From: Synechococcales cyanobacterium PMM_0073
Lineage (GTDB): Bacteria; Cyanobacteriota; Cyanobacteriia; Elainellales; Elainellaceae
Direction: 5' to 3'
Length of the DNA: 7,308 nt
Assembly: GCA_949127695.1 (NCBI GenBank)
Contig: CASBQH010000006.1
Span: 1 to 7,308, forward strand
The notes beneath the pieces are model-generated. The model had not been told where the DNA came from, did not search any database, and worked only from the letters and a program-made list of their open reading frames with translations. Shown in pieces: positions 1 to 4,851 of the stretch. The translations under genes were made by a program, and so were the position numbers. Numbering within the stretch: the first letter of the stretch is position 1; every line of letters begins with the position of its first letter.

Positions 1-90
1 GCCTGCACCAGCCTCAACCGCAAGTCAGCGGCCAGCCACTGGGGCGAAAGTATTTCCGTGCTAGCTCCAGCGGCGGCGCGGTGGGTCTAG
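1..90 (+). pseudogene. S8 protease gene fragment, second copy in + orientation (partial, enters from left edge)
   Basis: Reading frame 1 of the + strand gives ACTSLNRKSAAS, then HWGESISVLAP, then AAARWV and a TAG stop at 88-90. Up to the LAP this is the same peptide encoded by the - strand protease gene at 135-202, with one synonymous change (Arg CGC versus CGT) and two amino-acid changes (Asn to His, Val to Leu). The frame ends a few codons after the similarity stops, with no catalytic-serine motif, so whatever enters from the left is truncated. It may be the 3' end of a convergent paralogue, a duplicated and inverted scrap, or an assembly fold-back. The window edge hides its upstream part, so these cannot be separated here. 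Confidence 0.55.
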
Positions 91-202
91 TCTCCCCTAG
101 CTGGCTGTAAAAGGCGGGCATTGAGTCTCCGCTCGGAGCTACCACGGAAATACTTTCGCCCCAGTTGCTGGCCGCTGACTTACGGTTGAGGCTGGTGCAG
201 GC
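1..202. repeat. Large imperfect inverted repeat, arms 1-68 and 135-202, 66-nt loop
   Basis: Position n pairs with 203-n. In the 68-bp arms the only mismatches are 21/182, 37/166 and 61/142. Pairing stops at 69/134, and the loop (69-134) shows no self-symmetry. The left arm may extend past the window edge. Both arms carry the same stretch of S8 protease code, each reading toward the loop. The 96% rather than 100% identity argues against a simple single-molecule fold-back artefact but does not rule out a chimera between related copies. Confidence 0.9.
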
Positions 203-1621
203 GGCTACCGTCATCACATCTGGATGCACCGCAAACCCATTCAGCCAGTGTGTTTTACCCGATAAGCCCGTCTGCGGCTCAGTTACCTGCGGCTCAGTCA
301 CCTGCGGCTCAGTCACCCAGCCATCGACCGGACGGTTGGCATTTCCAGCCGCAAATATGATCACCGTGCCGCGTCCCTTGCGTCCCTGCTGGGCAGCCTG
401 ACTTAGCGCCACCCGCTGCCGCAGCGAGAGCGGAAAATAGACTGCCGCCGCCCCCCAAGCGCAACAGAGCACATCAGCCCCCTGTTGAATCACCCACTGG
501 CAGAGCTGTTCAATCACTTGGTCATCAATCAATTGACCCAGCCGAATCGGCATCAGAGCGCAACCCGGCGCGACGCCAATCATGCCTTTGCCCGTCTCGT
601 CGGCTACGGCAATCCGAGCGCAGGCTGTGCCGTGATCTCCAGCTGCCTGCGGGCTGGGGAGGGGCAGAAAACCGCCGTCTTGGAGGTCGAGCGGCGCAAC
701 AATTTTGCCTTCGCTTTGGAAGTCGGGGTGATTCAGGTCAATGCCATCATCGGCCACGGCCACGACAATGGCTCGACTGCCGCGCGTCTGGTTCCAGGCG
801 GCTTCAGCAAAAATATGCGACGCCGCAGCCAGCGCTTCACCGCCTTCATGATGCAGATACCACTGTCGGGCATAGCCTGACTCTCTGGGGCGATAAAATG
901 CCTGCCGCATCACGGCAACATTGGGTTCGGCCAGCCAAATTTCCGGCTGCTGCATTAGCCATTCGGTCAGCTTCAGCGGGTTGAGGCTGGCCTTGGCTAC
1001 CTGAAACACAAAGGTTCTGGGCAACCCTGCAATCAGCCTCAAAATCCGCAGTCCGGCTAGTGCCGCAAGCTGGTGAATGCGTTCTGTCGCAACATCTGGG
1101 GCAAATTGTAGCGTCACTTGATTGGTAAGATAGAGCAGCGTTCCCGGATGCGGCATCGCATAGACGGGGCTGACAAAAGCGATCTGCGACGACTGTCGGG
1201 CAATTTTCAATAAGGCGGCAATCTGCTCAGGCTGGCTTTGCAGCTCGGTGAGATCGGGCAAAATGGGCTTGGTCTGAAGGGTGGCCTCTGGCAGTTGATG
1301 GGGCAATTGGTTGGGCAATTGGTGAGCCAAATCTGCCAGCACCTGCTCTAGAGCTTGGCCTTTCGCCAGAGTGATCGCCAGCCGATCGGGGCATTGGGTG
1401 AGCGGAATGGCCGTCCCGCCTCGCAGCAGGATGGGAGCGGCATCGGGCGCATCGGGTTTCACTTCAGAGAACGCAGTTTGATCTGGCATTTTGATTTGGC
1501 ATCGCGGGGCATGAACGGGGCATGAACCGATTGCAGTACAGGCGCTTTGAGCGTAGCTGTATTTTATGACTTGGCGCTCTACTTGGCACAAATCGACGCA
1601 ATTTAGAGACGAGGCTGCCAT
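14..1621 (-). CDS. Subtilisin-like S8 family serine protease, C-terminally truncated, lacking the catalytic serine region
   Basis: The product (535 aa from the longest start) carries two of the three subtilisin catalytic motifs: VAVADDGID with Asp291 and GDHGTA with His330. The oxyanion-hole Asn427 sits in FAAGN. Residues about 150-240, ending in AEPN, resemble an inhibitory prodomain of the kind seen in cyanobacterial and fervidolysin-like S8 proteases. The expected GTS-x-(A/S)-(T/A)-P motif with the catalytic Ser is absent: after VVAPSG (493-498) the frame runs through about 20 plausible residues into the inverted repeat and ends in antisense-derived sequence (ARKYFRPSGWPLTCG). No signal peptide or membrane segment is visible. 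The start is uncertain: ATG 1621 lacks a Shine-Dalgarno site and adds 44 unusual Cys-containing residues, while Met45 (codon at 1487-1489) also lacks one but starts more typical sequence. VTEPQ is repeated three times at 437-451. As written the protein should be proteolytically inactive; it may be a pseudogene or an assembly casualty. Confidence 0.8.
   Translation of the reverse strand: MAASSLNCVDLCQVERQVIKYSYAQSACTAIGSCPVHAPRCQIKMPDQTAFSEVKPDAPDAAPILLRGGTAIPLTQCPDRLAITLAKGQALEQVLADLAHQLPNQLPHQLPEATLQTKPILPDLTELQSQPEQIAALLKIARQSSQIAFVSPVYAMPHPGTLLYLTNQVTLQFAPDVATERIHQLAALAGLRILRLIAGLPRTFVFQVAKASLNPLKLTEWLMQQPEIWLAEPNVAVMRQAFYRPRESGYARQWYLHHEGGEALAAASHIFAEAAWNQTRGSRAIVVAVADDGIDLNHPDFQSEGKIVAPLDLQDGGFLPLPSPQAAGDHGTACARIAVADETGKGMIGVAPGCALMPIRLGQLIDDQVIEQLCQWVIQQGADVLCCAWGAAAVYFPLSLRQRVALSQAAQQGRKGRGTVIIFAAGNANRPVDGWVTEPQVTEPQVTEPQTGLSGKTHWLNGFAVHPDVMTVAACTSLNRKSAASNWGESISVVAPSGDSMPAFYSQLGETRPTAPPLELARKYFRPSGWPLTCG
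272..316. repeat. Three tandem 15-bp units inside the protease gene
   Basis: The units ctgcggctcagttac (272-286), ctgcggctcagtcac (287-301) and the same again (302-316) differ at one base. Being a multiple of three, the array keeps frame and encodes VTEPQ three times on the - strand, in a loop between the oxyanion Asn region and the SNWG segment of the catalytic domain. It looks like a slippage-expandable insertion in a surface loop. Confidence 0.9.
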
Positions 1622-1696
1622 TCTGGAACATTTTGGTTGCTGCCCCAGTCTATGCCCTAGCCAACTCTAGGCTAGATGCTGCCAGACCTAAAGAAT

Positions 1697-1727
1697 TTGA
1701 AATTAACTGAAACTGCGATGGTAGAAT
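1697..1727 (+). promoter_or_regulatory. Possible sigma70-type promoter for the exported-protein gene
   Basis: TAGAAT (1722-1727) matches the -10 consensus at five of six positions and is preceded by TTGAAA (1697-1702, four of six). The 19-nt spacer is longer than the usual 17. If used, transcription would begin near 1734. That would exclude the two upstream in-frame ATGs (1676, 1718) and support translation from 1772. It lies in the divergent spacer shared with the protease gene. This is a pattern match only. Confidence 0.25.
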
Positions 1728-1771
1728 CCCCTAAGGTCAATTGCGCTCATACAATTTTTTGGAACAGCTTC

Positions 1772-2407
1772 ATGGTGTCGTCCGTTGCTTCTCGCTTCTC
1801 TCCGCTAGGCCAATCCAGCCGCTGGCTGCTGCCGTTCCTGACTGCTGCTGCGCTGCTGTTTGGCTTGGCCAACCAGGCTCAGGCTCAGGCAGATCCATTT
1901 CCTGAAACACCCTCCACCGACCCAGCGCAAGATCCAACGCTGCAAGACCCCAGCAACAATCAGGATCTGCGTCCGCTAGCGCAGGGCGTTTTGAGCATTC
2001 AGGGCGGCAATCAGCTGATGAGTGAGGCCAACAGCGCCGTTTCGGCTCAAAATTACGATCTGGCCGTAACCAAGCTACAGCAGGCGCGTCAGGTGTTTAA
2101 TCAGCTTTCCAACTTCTATCAAGACCTGGGCGGTAGCTTTGCTGGGATCGACACGCGAATTTCTGAAGTTCAGCGCAAGCAGGCATTTGAGACTGCTCAG
2201 ATGCGCGACGAGGCCACCTATCAGCTAGCGCTGGTGCATCGGGCTCAGAATAAGCCAGAGCTAGCCGTGCCGCTGCTGGTGCAAATTGTCCGCAGCCAAA
2301 ACCCCACCCGCGATCTCGGTAAAAAAGCCTACCAGCAGCTGTTTGAGCTGGGCTTCGTCGATGCTCCCTATCCGCGTCAGGATGAGCCTGCCGCCGGTTC
2401 AAACTGA
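1772..2407 (+). CDS. Exported cyanobacterial protein with TPR-like helical repeats
   Basis: I chose ATG 1772 (211 aa) over the in-frame ATGs at 1676 and 1718 because it places a normal signal peptide at the N-terminus: basic residues, a hydrophobic core (residues about 18-34) and AxA sites (A36-Q-A38, A38-Q-A40) before ADPF. A Pro/Asp/Gln-rich linker (41-65) leads into two helical hairpins of tetratricopeptide character, residues about 78-119 (with AQNYDLAVTKLQQA) and about 146-195 (with AQNKPELAVPLL and AYQQLFELGF). The mature protein is therefore probably periplasmic or thylakoid-luminal and may act in protein-protein contacts. No catalytic motif is visible. I recognise the sequence type as conserved in cyanobacteria but know no assigned function. 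It is followed after 111 nt by bolA on the same strand. The stop codon lies inside a tandem 15-bp duplication. Confidence 0.75.
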   Translation: MVSSVASRFSPLGQSSRWLLPFLTAAALLFGLANQAQAQADPFPETPSTDPAQDPTLQDPSNNQDLRPLAQGVLSIQGGNQLMSEANSAVSAQNYDLAVTKLQQARQVFNQLSNFYQDLGGSFAGIDTRISEVQRKQAFETAQMRDEATYQLALVHRAQNKPELAVPLLVQIVRSQNPTRDLGKKAYQQLFELGFVDAPYPRQDEPAAGSN

Positions 2408-2430
2408 TAGCGCTTAAACTGATAGCGCTT
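2401..2430. repeat. Perfect tandem 15-bp duplication spanning the stop codon
   Basis: aaactgatagcgctt occurs at 2401-2415 and again at 2416-2430 without a mismatch. The first copy contains the last codon and the TGA stop (2405-2407) of the exported-protein gene, so the second copy places another tgatag just downstream. The gene product is unaffected. It looks like a recent slippage duplication. Confidence 0.9.
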
Positions 2431-2477
2431 GATTCAGACCTGCTAAATTTTAAACAGCTCAAACAGAATTTCGATTT

Positions 2478-2513
2478 ACCCCGATTGACCCCGATTCACT
2501 AGGAGATAGGAGA
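2478..2513 (+). promoter_or_regulatory. Two tandem Shine-Dalgarno sites and a 9-bp direct repeat before bolA
   Basis: accccgatt occurs at 2478-2486 and 2488-2496, directly ahead of AGGAG at 2501-2505 and a second AGGAG at 2508-2512. The second site lies six bases from the ATG at 2519 and fixes the bolA start. The doubled Shine-Dalgarno sequence suggests strong ribosome loading, in contrast to the weak sites of the neighbouring genes. Confidence 0.7.
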
Positions 2514-2518
2514 AGCTC

Positions 2519-2776
2519 ATGGTCAGCCCTGATCAAGTTGCATCAATGATCAAAACTGGGTTGCCGGACGCCGAGGTGCAGGTGGAAGATCTGACCGGCG
2601 GCGGCGATCATTATCAGGTGGTGGTGGTTTCTTCAGAGTTTGAAGGCAAAGGATTGGTTCAGCGGCATCAGCTGGTTTATCGCGCCTTGCAGCAGGCAAT
2701 GTCATCCGAGGCGATTCATGCGCTGACCATGAAAACCTATACGCCCCAAGACTGGCAGGCATTGCCGACGGCCTGA
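2519..2776 (+). CDS. bolA: BolA family protein
   Basis: The 85-residue product has the length and pattern of a stand-alone BolA domain. It has an N-terminal helix ([13 protein letters not shown]), a strand segment ending in [12 protein letters not shown], the family signature [17 protein letters not shown] with the invariant His50, and a C-terminal segment [11 protein letters not shown]. His31 falls in the variable loop that, in BolA proteins of the His type, supplies a ligand to the [2Fe-2S] cluster shared with a CGFS glutaredoxin. Such a glutaredoxin gene follows 169 bp downstream. The likely role is cytoplasmic iron-sulfur or redox signalling in a BolA-glutaredoxin heterodimer; a transcription-factor role, proposed for E. 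coli BolA, is also possible. The start is well supported by AGGAG at 2508-2512. Confidence 0.92.
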   Translation: MVSPDQVASMIKTGLPDAEVQVEDLTGGGDHYQVVVVSSEFEGKGLVQRHQLVYRALQQAMSSEAIHALTMKTYTPQDWQALPTA

Positions 2777-2856
2777 GCTATTGGCTTGAGGAATGGCCTG
2801 ATTTGGGCTAAACTTGAGCGCTCTTGCCCCCGAACGCGGCGCTTGCAGATACTATA

Positions 2857-2888
2857 GAGTTATTGGCAGGCAGAGCTATTGGCAGGCT
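2857..2888. repeat. 16-bp tandem repeat (two units) in the bolA-glutaredoxin spacer
   Basis: gagttattggcaggca (2857-2872) and gagctattggcaggct (2873-2888) match at 14 of 16 positions. A further partial copy, gagctattggc, lies at 2775-2785, overlapping the end of bolA. The repeats sit just downstream of an AT-rich tactatag (2850-2857), so they could be in the 5' leader of the glutaredoxin transcript. No known operator is recognised. Confidence 0.75.
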
Positions 2889-2945
2889 TGTCCAAATTTT
2901 TGCCGCCATTTTGCAAACGACTTGTAGCAGAATTTTGTAATCCCC

Positions 2946-3269
2946 ATGACTCAAGCAGTGCAGCAGCGAATCGACAGTCTGGTTCAGCAAAACAAAATTA
3001 TGGTGTTTATGAAGGGCACAAAGCTGATGCCTCAGTGCGGCTTCTCCAATAACGTGGTGCAGATCCTCAACGTGCTAGGCGTTCCGTTTGAAACCTGCGA
3101 CGTATTGGCTGATCCAGAAATTCGTCAGGCCATCAAAGAATATTCGAGCTGGCCTACTATTCCGCAGGTCTACGTCAACGGTGAGTTTCTCGGCGGCTCT
3201 GATATCTTGATCGAGCTTTACCAAAAGGGCGAACTCCAGCAAACGGTGGAAGTGGCGCTGGCTTCTTAG
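2946..3269 (+). CDS. grxD: Monothiol CGFS glutaredoxin (Grx4/GrxD type)
   Basis: The 107-residue product is a full-length single-domain monothiol glutaredoxin. Cys31-Gly-Phe-Ser34 is the active-site CGFS, preceded by the MKGTK motif (22-26) that binds glutathione. [11 protein letters not shown] (69-79) carries the cis-proline Pro73, and FLGGSDI (81-87) is the conserved glutathione-binding GG segment. Proteins of this class bind a [2Fe-2S] cluster between two subunits, or with BolA, through the active-site Cys and glutathione. They deliver or sense iron-sulfur clusters rather than reduce disulfides. The upstream bolA gene on the same strand fits that partnership. Cys51 lies in the segment ETCDV and could add a second redox-active thiol. 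No clear Shine-Dalgarno sequence precedes ATG 2946, but the alignment to the family start is good. A strong terminator follows 19 bp after the stop. Confidence 0.96.
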   Translation: MTQAVQQRIDSLVQQNKIMVFMKGTKLMPQCGFSNNVVQILNVLGVPFETCDVLADPEIRQAIKEYSSWPTIPQVYVNGEFLGGSDILIELYQKGELQQTVEVALAS

Positions 3270-3288
3270 CTAAGAGAGCCGTTCATTG

Positions 3289-3324
3289 AAACAGCCCTCC
3301 AGAAATTCATCTGGAGGGCTGTTT
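3289..3324. terminator. Bidirectional Rho-independent-like terminator between convergent genes
   Basis: aaacagccctccag (3289-3302) and ctggagggctgttt (3311-3324) form a perfect 14-bp stem with an 8-nt loop. The GC-rich core is flanked by A's on the left and T's on the right, so RNA from either strand ends in a short U run. It sits 19 bp after the glutaredoxin stop and 11 bp before the end of the convergent 3336-3587 gene, and so serves both. The U tract is only three or four bases. Confidence 0.88.
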
Positions 3325-3335
3325 GTCGAGCTGGA

Positions 3336-3587
3336 TTAATATTGGCGGTAGTCGGGCTGAGGTTGAGTAGGCATCTCGAAGTTGGAAGGATCGTAGAGAA
3401 ACCGAGTCACCTCTTCTTCAAGCTGATTGACTTGGTAAGGTTCGGCTGAATTGGCATGACGCAGTGCGGCTAGATAGCCATCGACATAGAGTCGAAGTTC
3501 ATCAAAGCGATAGCCGCGATTCCACTGCTCTACTAGCGCGTCAGTTAAGCGCTGGTAATAGCGGATGGTAGCAATATCCTGAAGCAT
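3336..3587 (-). CDS. Small conserved cyanobacterial protein (resembles DUF6761 family)
   Basis: The 83-residue acidic product begins MLQDIATIRYYQRLTDALVEQ and continues with WNRGYRFDELRLYVDGYLAALRHAN in two parts, predicted as two helices. A third helix follows (LEEEVTRFLYDP, about 57-68), then a Pro/Gln-rich tail ending in Tyr. It has no signal peptide, membrane segment or cysteine. From memory it matches a short protein family confined to cyanobacteria with no known function; the family name is recalled, not searched. It is monocistronic as far as can be seen, convergent with the glutaredoxin gene and sharing its terminator. No convincing Shine-Dalgarno sequence precedes the ATG at 3587. 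Confidence 0.82.
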   Translation of the reverse strand: MLQDIATIRYYQRLTDALVEQWNRGYRFDELRLYVDGYLAALRHANSAEPYQVNQLEEEVTRFLYDPSNFEMPTQPQPDYRQY

Positions 3588-3964
3588 AGGTAAATTGTCA
3601 AAAATAGACGGCTGGGACAGATGCCTAAACCAGAGCTGGATCTAGCGTTAGGCAAGTAGTTGCGACGATCGGCAGTTGCAACAGCAATCAATCAATGGCA
3701 GTCTCCTTCAGTAAAAACACGCGGCTTAAGAGTTTAATCTAACATAAGCAGCCGTCAGCATTGGTTTAAGTCTGACTGACCTCCCTCTATTTTACCTGGC
3801 CATCTCCCGTGAATTCCCGCTGCGCCCAGCTTTTTCTCAGATCTCCTCTAGGCTCGCTCCAATCGCGAATCTGGACAGCGACCAGACGCCCGTAGCAGTG
3901 GTTACAAAACCTTGACAAACGCTCTGCTAACTTAGGGGAGCAACAATACAGCAAAGCGAGACCA
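3588..3964. other. Intergenic spacer between divergent small gene and nblR
   Basis: No convincing coding region is seen in these 377 bases. The spacer must hold the promoters of the 3336-3587 gene (-) and nblR (+). It contains an imperfect hairpin at 3622-3654, an octamer palindrome GTTGCAAC at 3675-3682, a CTTAAG-rich stretch (3725-3770), and a perfect -35-like TTGACA at 3912-3917 pointing toward nblR but without a matching -10 at the right distance. AGGGGAG at 3934-3940 looks like a Shine-Dalgarno site but lies 24 bases from the GTG start, too far to serve it. Confidence 0.6.
3622..3654 (-). other. Nested hairpin in the leader region of the 3336-3587 gene
   Basis: tgcctaa (3622-3628) and ttaggca (3648-3654) are perfect 7-bp arms. 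Inside them ccag-ag-ctgg (3630-3639) forms a second small palindrome. It lies 35-67 bases upstream of the small gene's ATG and, if transcribed from farther up, would fold in its 5' leader. Without a U tract it is not a standard terminator. Confidence 0.35.
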
Positions 3965-4720
3965 GTGGTCGCAGCCAGCATCCAAATCGTTGAAGGTAAT
4001 CCTCACTTGCGATCGCTGCTGGGCTGGCATCTTCAGCAGGTCGGCTATTGGGTGCATCAATCTGCCGATTTGCAGCAGGCCAGAGATATGTTTCTGCATC
4101 GGCAGCCCAATTTAATTATCCTCGATTCTGAACTGCCGGATGGCGACAGCCTAGAGCTTTGTCGGTGGCTCCAGCAGCAGCGGCAGTCTTTAATTTTGAT
4201 GCTCTCAGCCCGCGATGCTGAAACAGACATTGTGGCGGGGCTGCGCGCCGGAGCCGATGACTACATGACCAAGCCATTTGGGATGCAGGAATTTCTGGCG
4301 CGGGTCGAAGCACTGATGCGCCGCAGCCGCACGGTGGCCGTACCCGTCTTGCTCGACTATGGAGATCTCAAAATTGATCTAGTGCAGCGGCGGGTGCGGC
4401 TGAACAGCCAGCTGATTGATCTAACGCCGCAAGAGTTTAGCTTGCTCTATGTGCTGGCTCAAGCCGGCGGCCAGCCGCTCAGCCGCTCAGAGCTGCTCCG
4501 CAAAGCATGGCCAGACGAAATCGACAACCACCGCACGGTCGATACGCATGTGCTGTCGCTTCGCAAAAAAATTGAAATTGATCCGCGCCAGCCCAATCTG
4601 ATTCAGACAGTTCGCAACGTCGGCTATCGGTTTAATAGCGAAATGGTCGATGCTGACGGCTCGGCTCGGTCTAGCCGCCGTCCACCGCTGCGTCCGCTCT
4701 CAAAGCTGGCCGAAATTTAG
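3965..4720 (+). CDS. nblR: OmpR/PhoB-class response regulator, NblR type
   Basis: The 251-residue product has a receiver domain (about 6-120) and a winged-helix DNA-binding domain (about 131-224, ending LIQTVRNVGYRF). The receiver keeps the phospho-acceptor position Asp54 (LILD), Ser81 and Lys103 (MTKPF). The usual acidic pair after the first strand is reduced to Glu10-Gly11 (QIVEGNPHLRSLL), so Mg-dependent phosphorylation is doubtful. The NPHLRSLLGWHLQQVGY signature and overall pattern fit NblR, the cyanobacterial regulator of phycobilisome degradation and survival under nutrient or high-light stress, described as working without canonical phosphorylation. It is expected to be cytoplasmic and to bind DNA directly. 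The GTG start at 3965 is the only suitable one close to the domain border and lacks a good Shine-Dalgarno sequence. A basic, Pro-rich tail (233-251) follows the DNA-binding domain. It is separated from the next + strand gene by 131 bp. Confidence 0.85.
   Translation: MVAASIQIVEGNPHLRSLLGWHLQQVGYWVHQSADLQQARDMFLHRQPNLIILDSELPDGDSLELCRWLQQQRQSLILMLSARDAETDIVAGLRAGADDYMTKPFGMQEFLARVEALMRRSRTVAVPVLLDYGDLKIDLVQRRVRLNSQLIDLTPQEFSLLYVLAQAGGQPLSRSELLRKAWPDEIDNHRTVDTHVLSLRKKIEIDPRQPNLIQTVRNVGYRFNSEMVDADGSARSSRRPPLRPLSKLAEI
4009..4016. repeat. HIP1 octamer GCGATCGC
   Basis: This is the highly iterated palindrome of many cyanobacterial genomes. It lies within the 5' part of nblR, and no other exact copy was noticed in the window. 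It supports cyanobacterial origin but suggests a genome that is not strongly HIP1-enriched. Confidence 0.85.
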
Positions 4721-4740
4721 CTCAATCAGCCGAATCAGCC

Positions 4741-4798
4741 AATTCTCGATAGAATTTCGATAGAATTATTGGTGAGAGGAAATTCTGAGAATTCTCTC
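4741..4798. promoter_or_regulatory. Cluster of AGAATT/AATTCT hexamers with an 11-bp tandem repeat and hairpin
   Basis: Within 55 bases the hexamer AGAATT or its complement AATTCT starts at 4741, 4751, 4762, 4781, 4788 and 4790. The pairs 4741/4751 (4-nt gap) and 4781/4788 (1-nt gap) are inverted, giving two dyads. tcgatagaatt is repeated exactly in tandem (4746-4756, 4757-4767). The segment 4774-4798 can fold with gagag/ctctc arms around the second dyad, interrupted by a two-base GA bulge. It lies between nblR and the 4852 gene and could be an operator, the -10 region (TAGAAT at 4750-4755 and 4761-4766) or a weak nblR terminator. Confidence 0.5.
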
Positions 4799-4839
4799 GG
4801 CAGCCTGCCTCAAACCCCCAGAGATACTGCTCAGCAGAC

Positions 4840-4845
4840 AAGGAG
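4840..4845 (+). promoter_or_regulatory. Shine-Dalgarno site fixing the GTG start at 4852
   Basis: AAGGAG lies six bases before GTG 4852, near-ideal spacing, and decides the start of a gene that begins with a non-ATG codon. Confidence 0.85.
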
Positions 4846-4851
4846 CGTCCC

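Noticed and set aside
165..880. Two + strand open frames (165-401 and 485-880) opposite the protease gene
   Set aside because: They are antisense shadows. The - strand frame carries clear S8 motifs, and the first + frame contains the CGSVT triple that merely mirrors the 15-bp repeat.
1657..1675. ctagcc/ggctag inverted repeat as an operator in the protease/exported-protein spacer
   Set aside because: Six-bp arms with a 7-nt gap are expected by chance at this length, and no other evidence supports it.
2757..2775. caggc/gcctg arms at the end of bolA as a terminator
   Set aside because: The stem is only five base pairs, lies inside the coding sequence and has no U tract.
2097..2776. - strand open frames 2097-2462 and 2550-2762
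   Set aside because: They have Arg/Ala-rich, low-plausibility composition and lie opposite the exported-protein and BolA genes, so they are shadows.
2808..2990. 60-codon - strand frame across the bolA-glutaredoxin spacer
   Set aside because: It has no recognisable motif, no ribosome site, and overlaps the start of a certain gene.
3912..3940. TTGACA plus downstream AGGGGAG as the nblR promoter and ribosome site
   Set aside because: The -35 match is perfect, but no -10-like hexamer lies 16-18 bases later, and AGGGGAG is 24 bases from the GTG. Neither fits its role.
3787..3981. 64-codon - strand frame in the spacer before nblR
   Set aside because: It is the only sizeable frame in the spacer, but it has no Shine-Dalgarno sequence, no family resemblance, and runs into the nblR start. 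A real small gene cannot be fully excluded.
4116..4313. - strand frame opposite nblR
   Set aside because: It is antisense to the receiver domain, with no motif.
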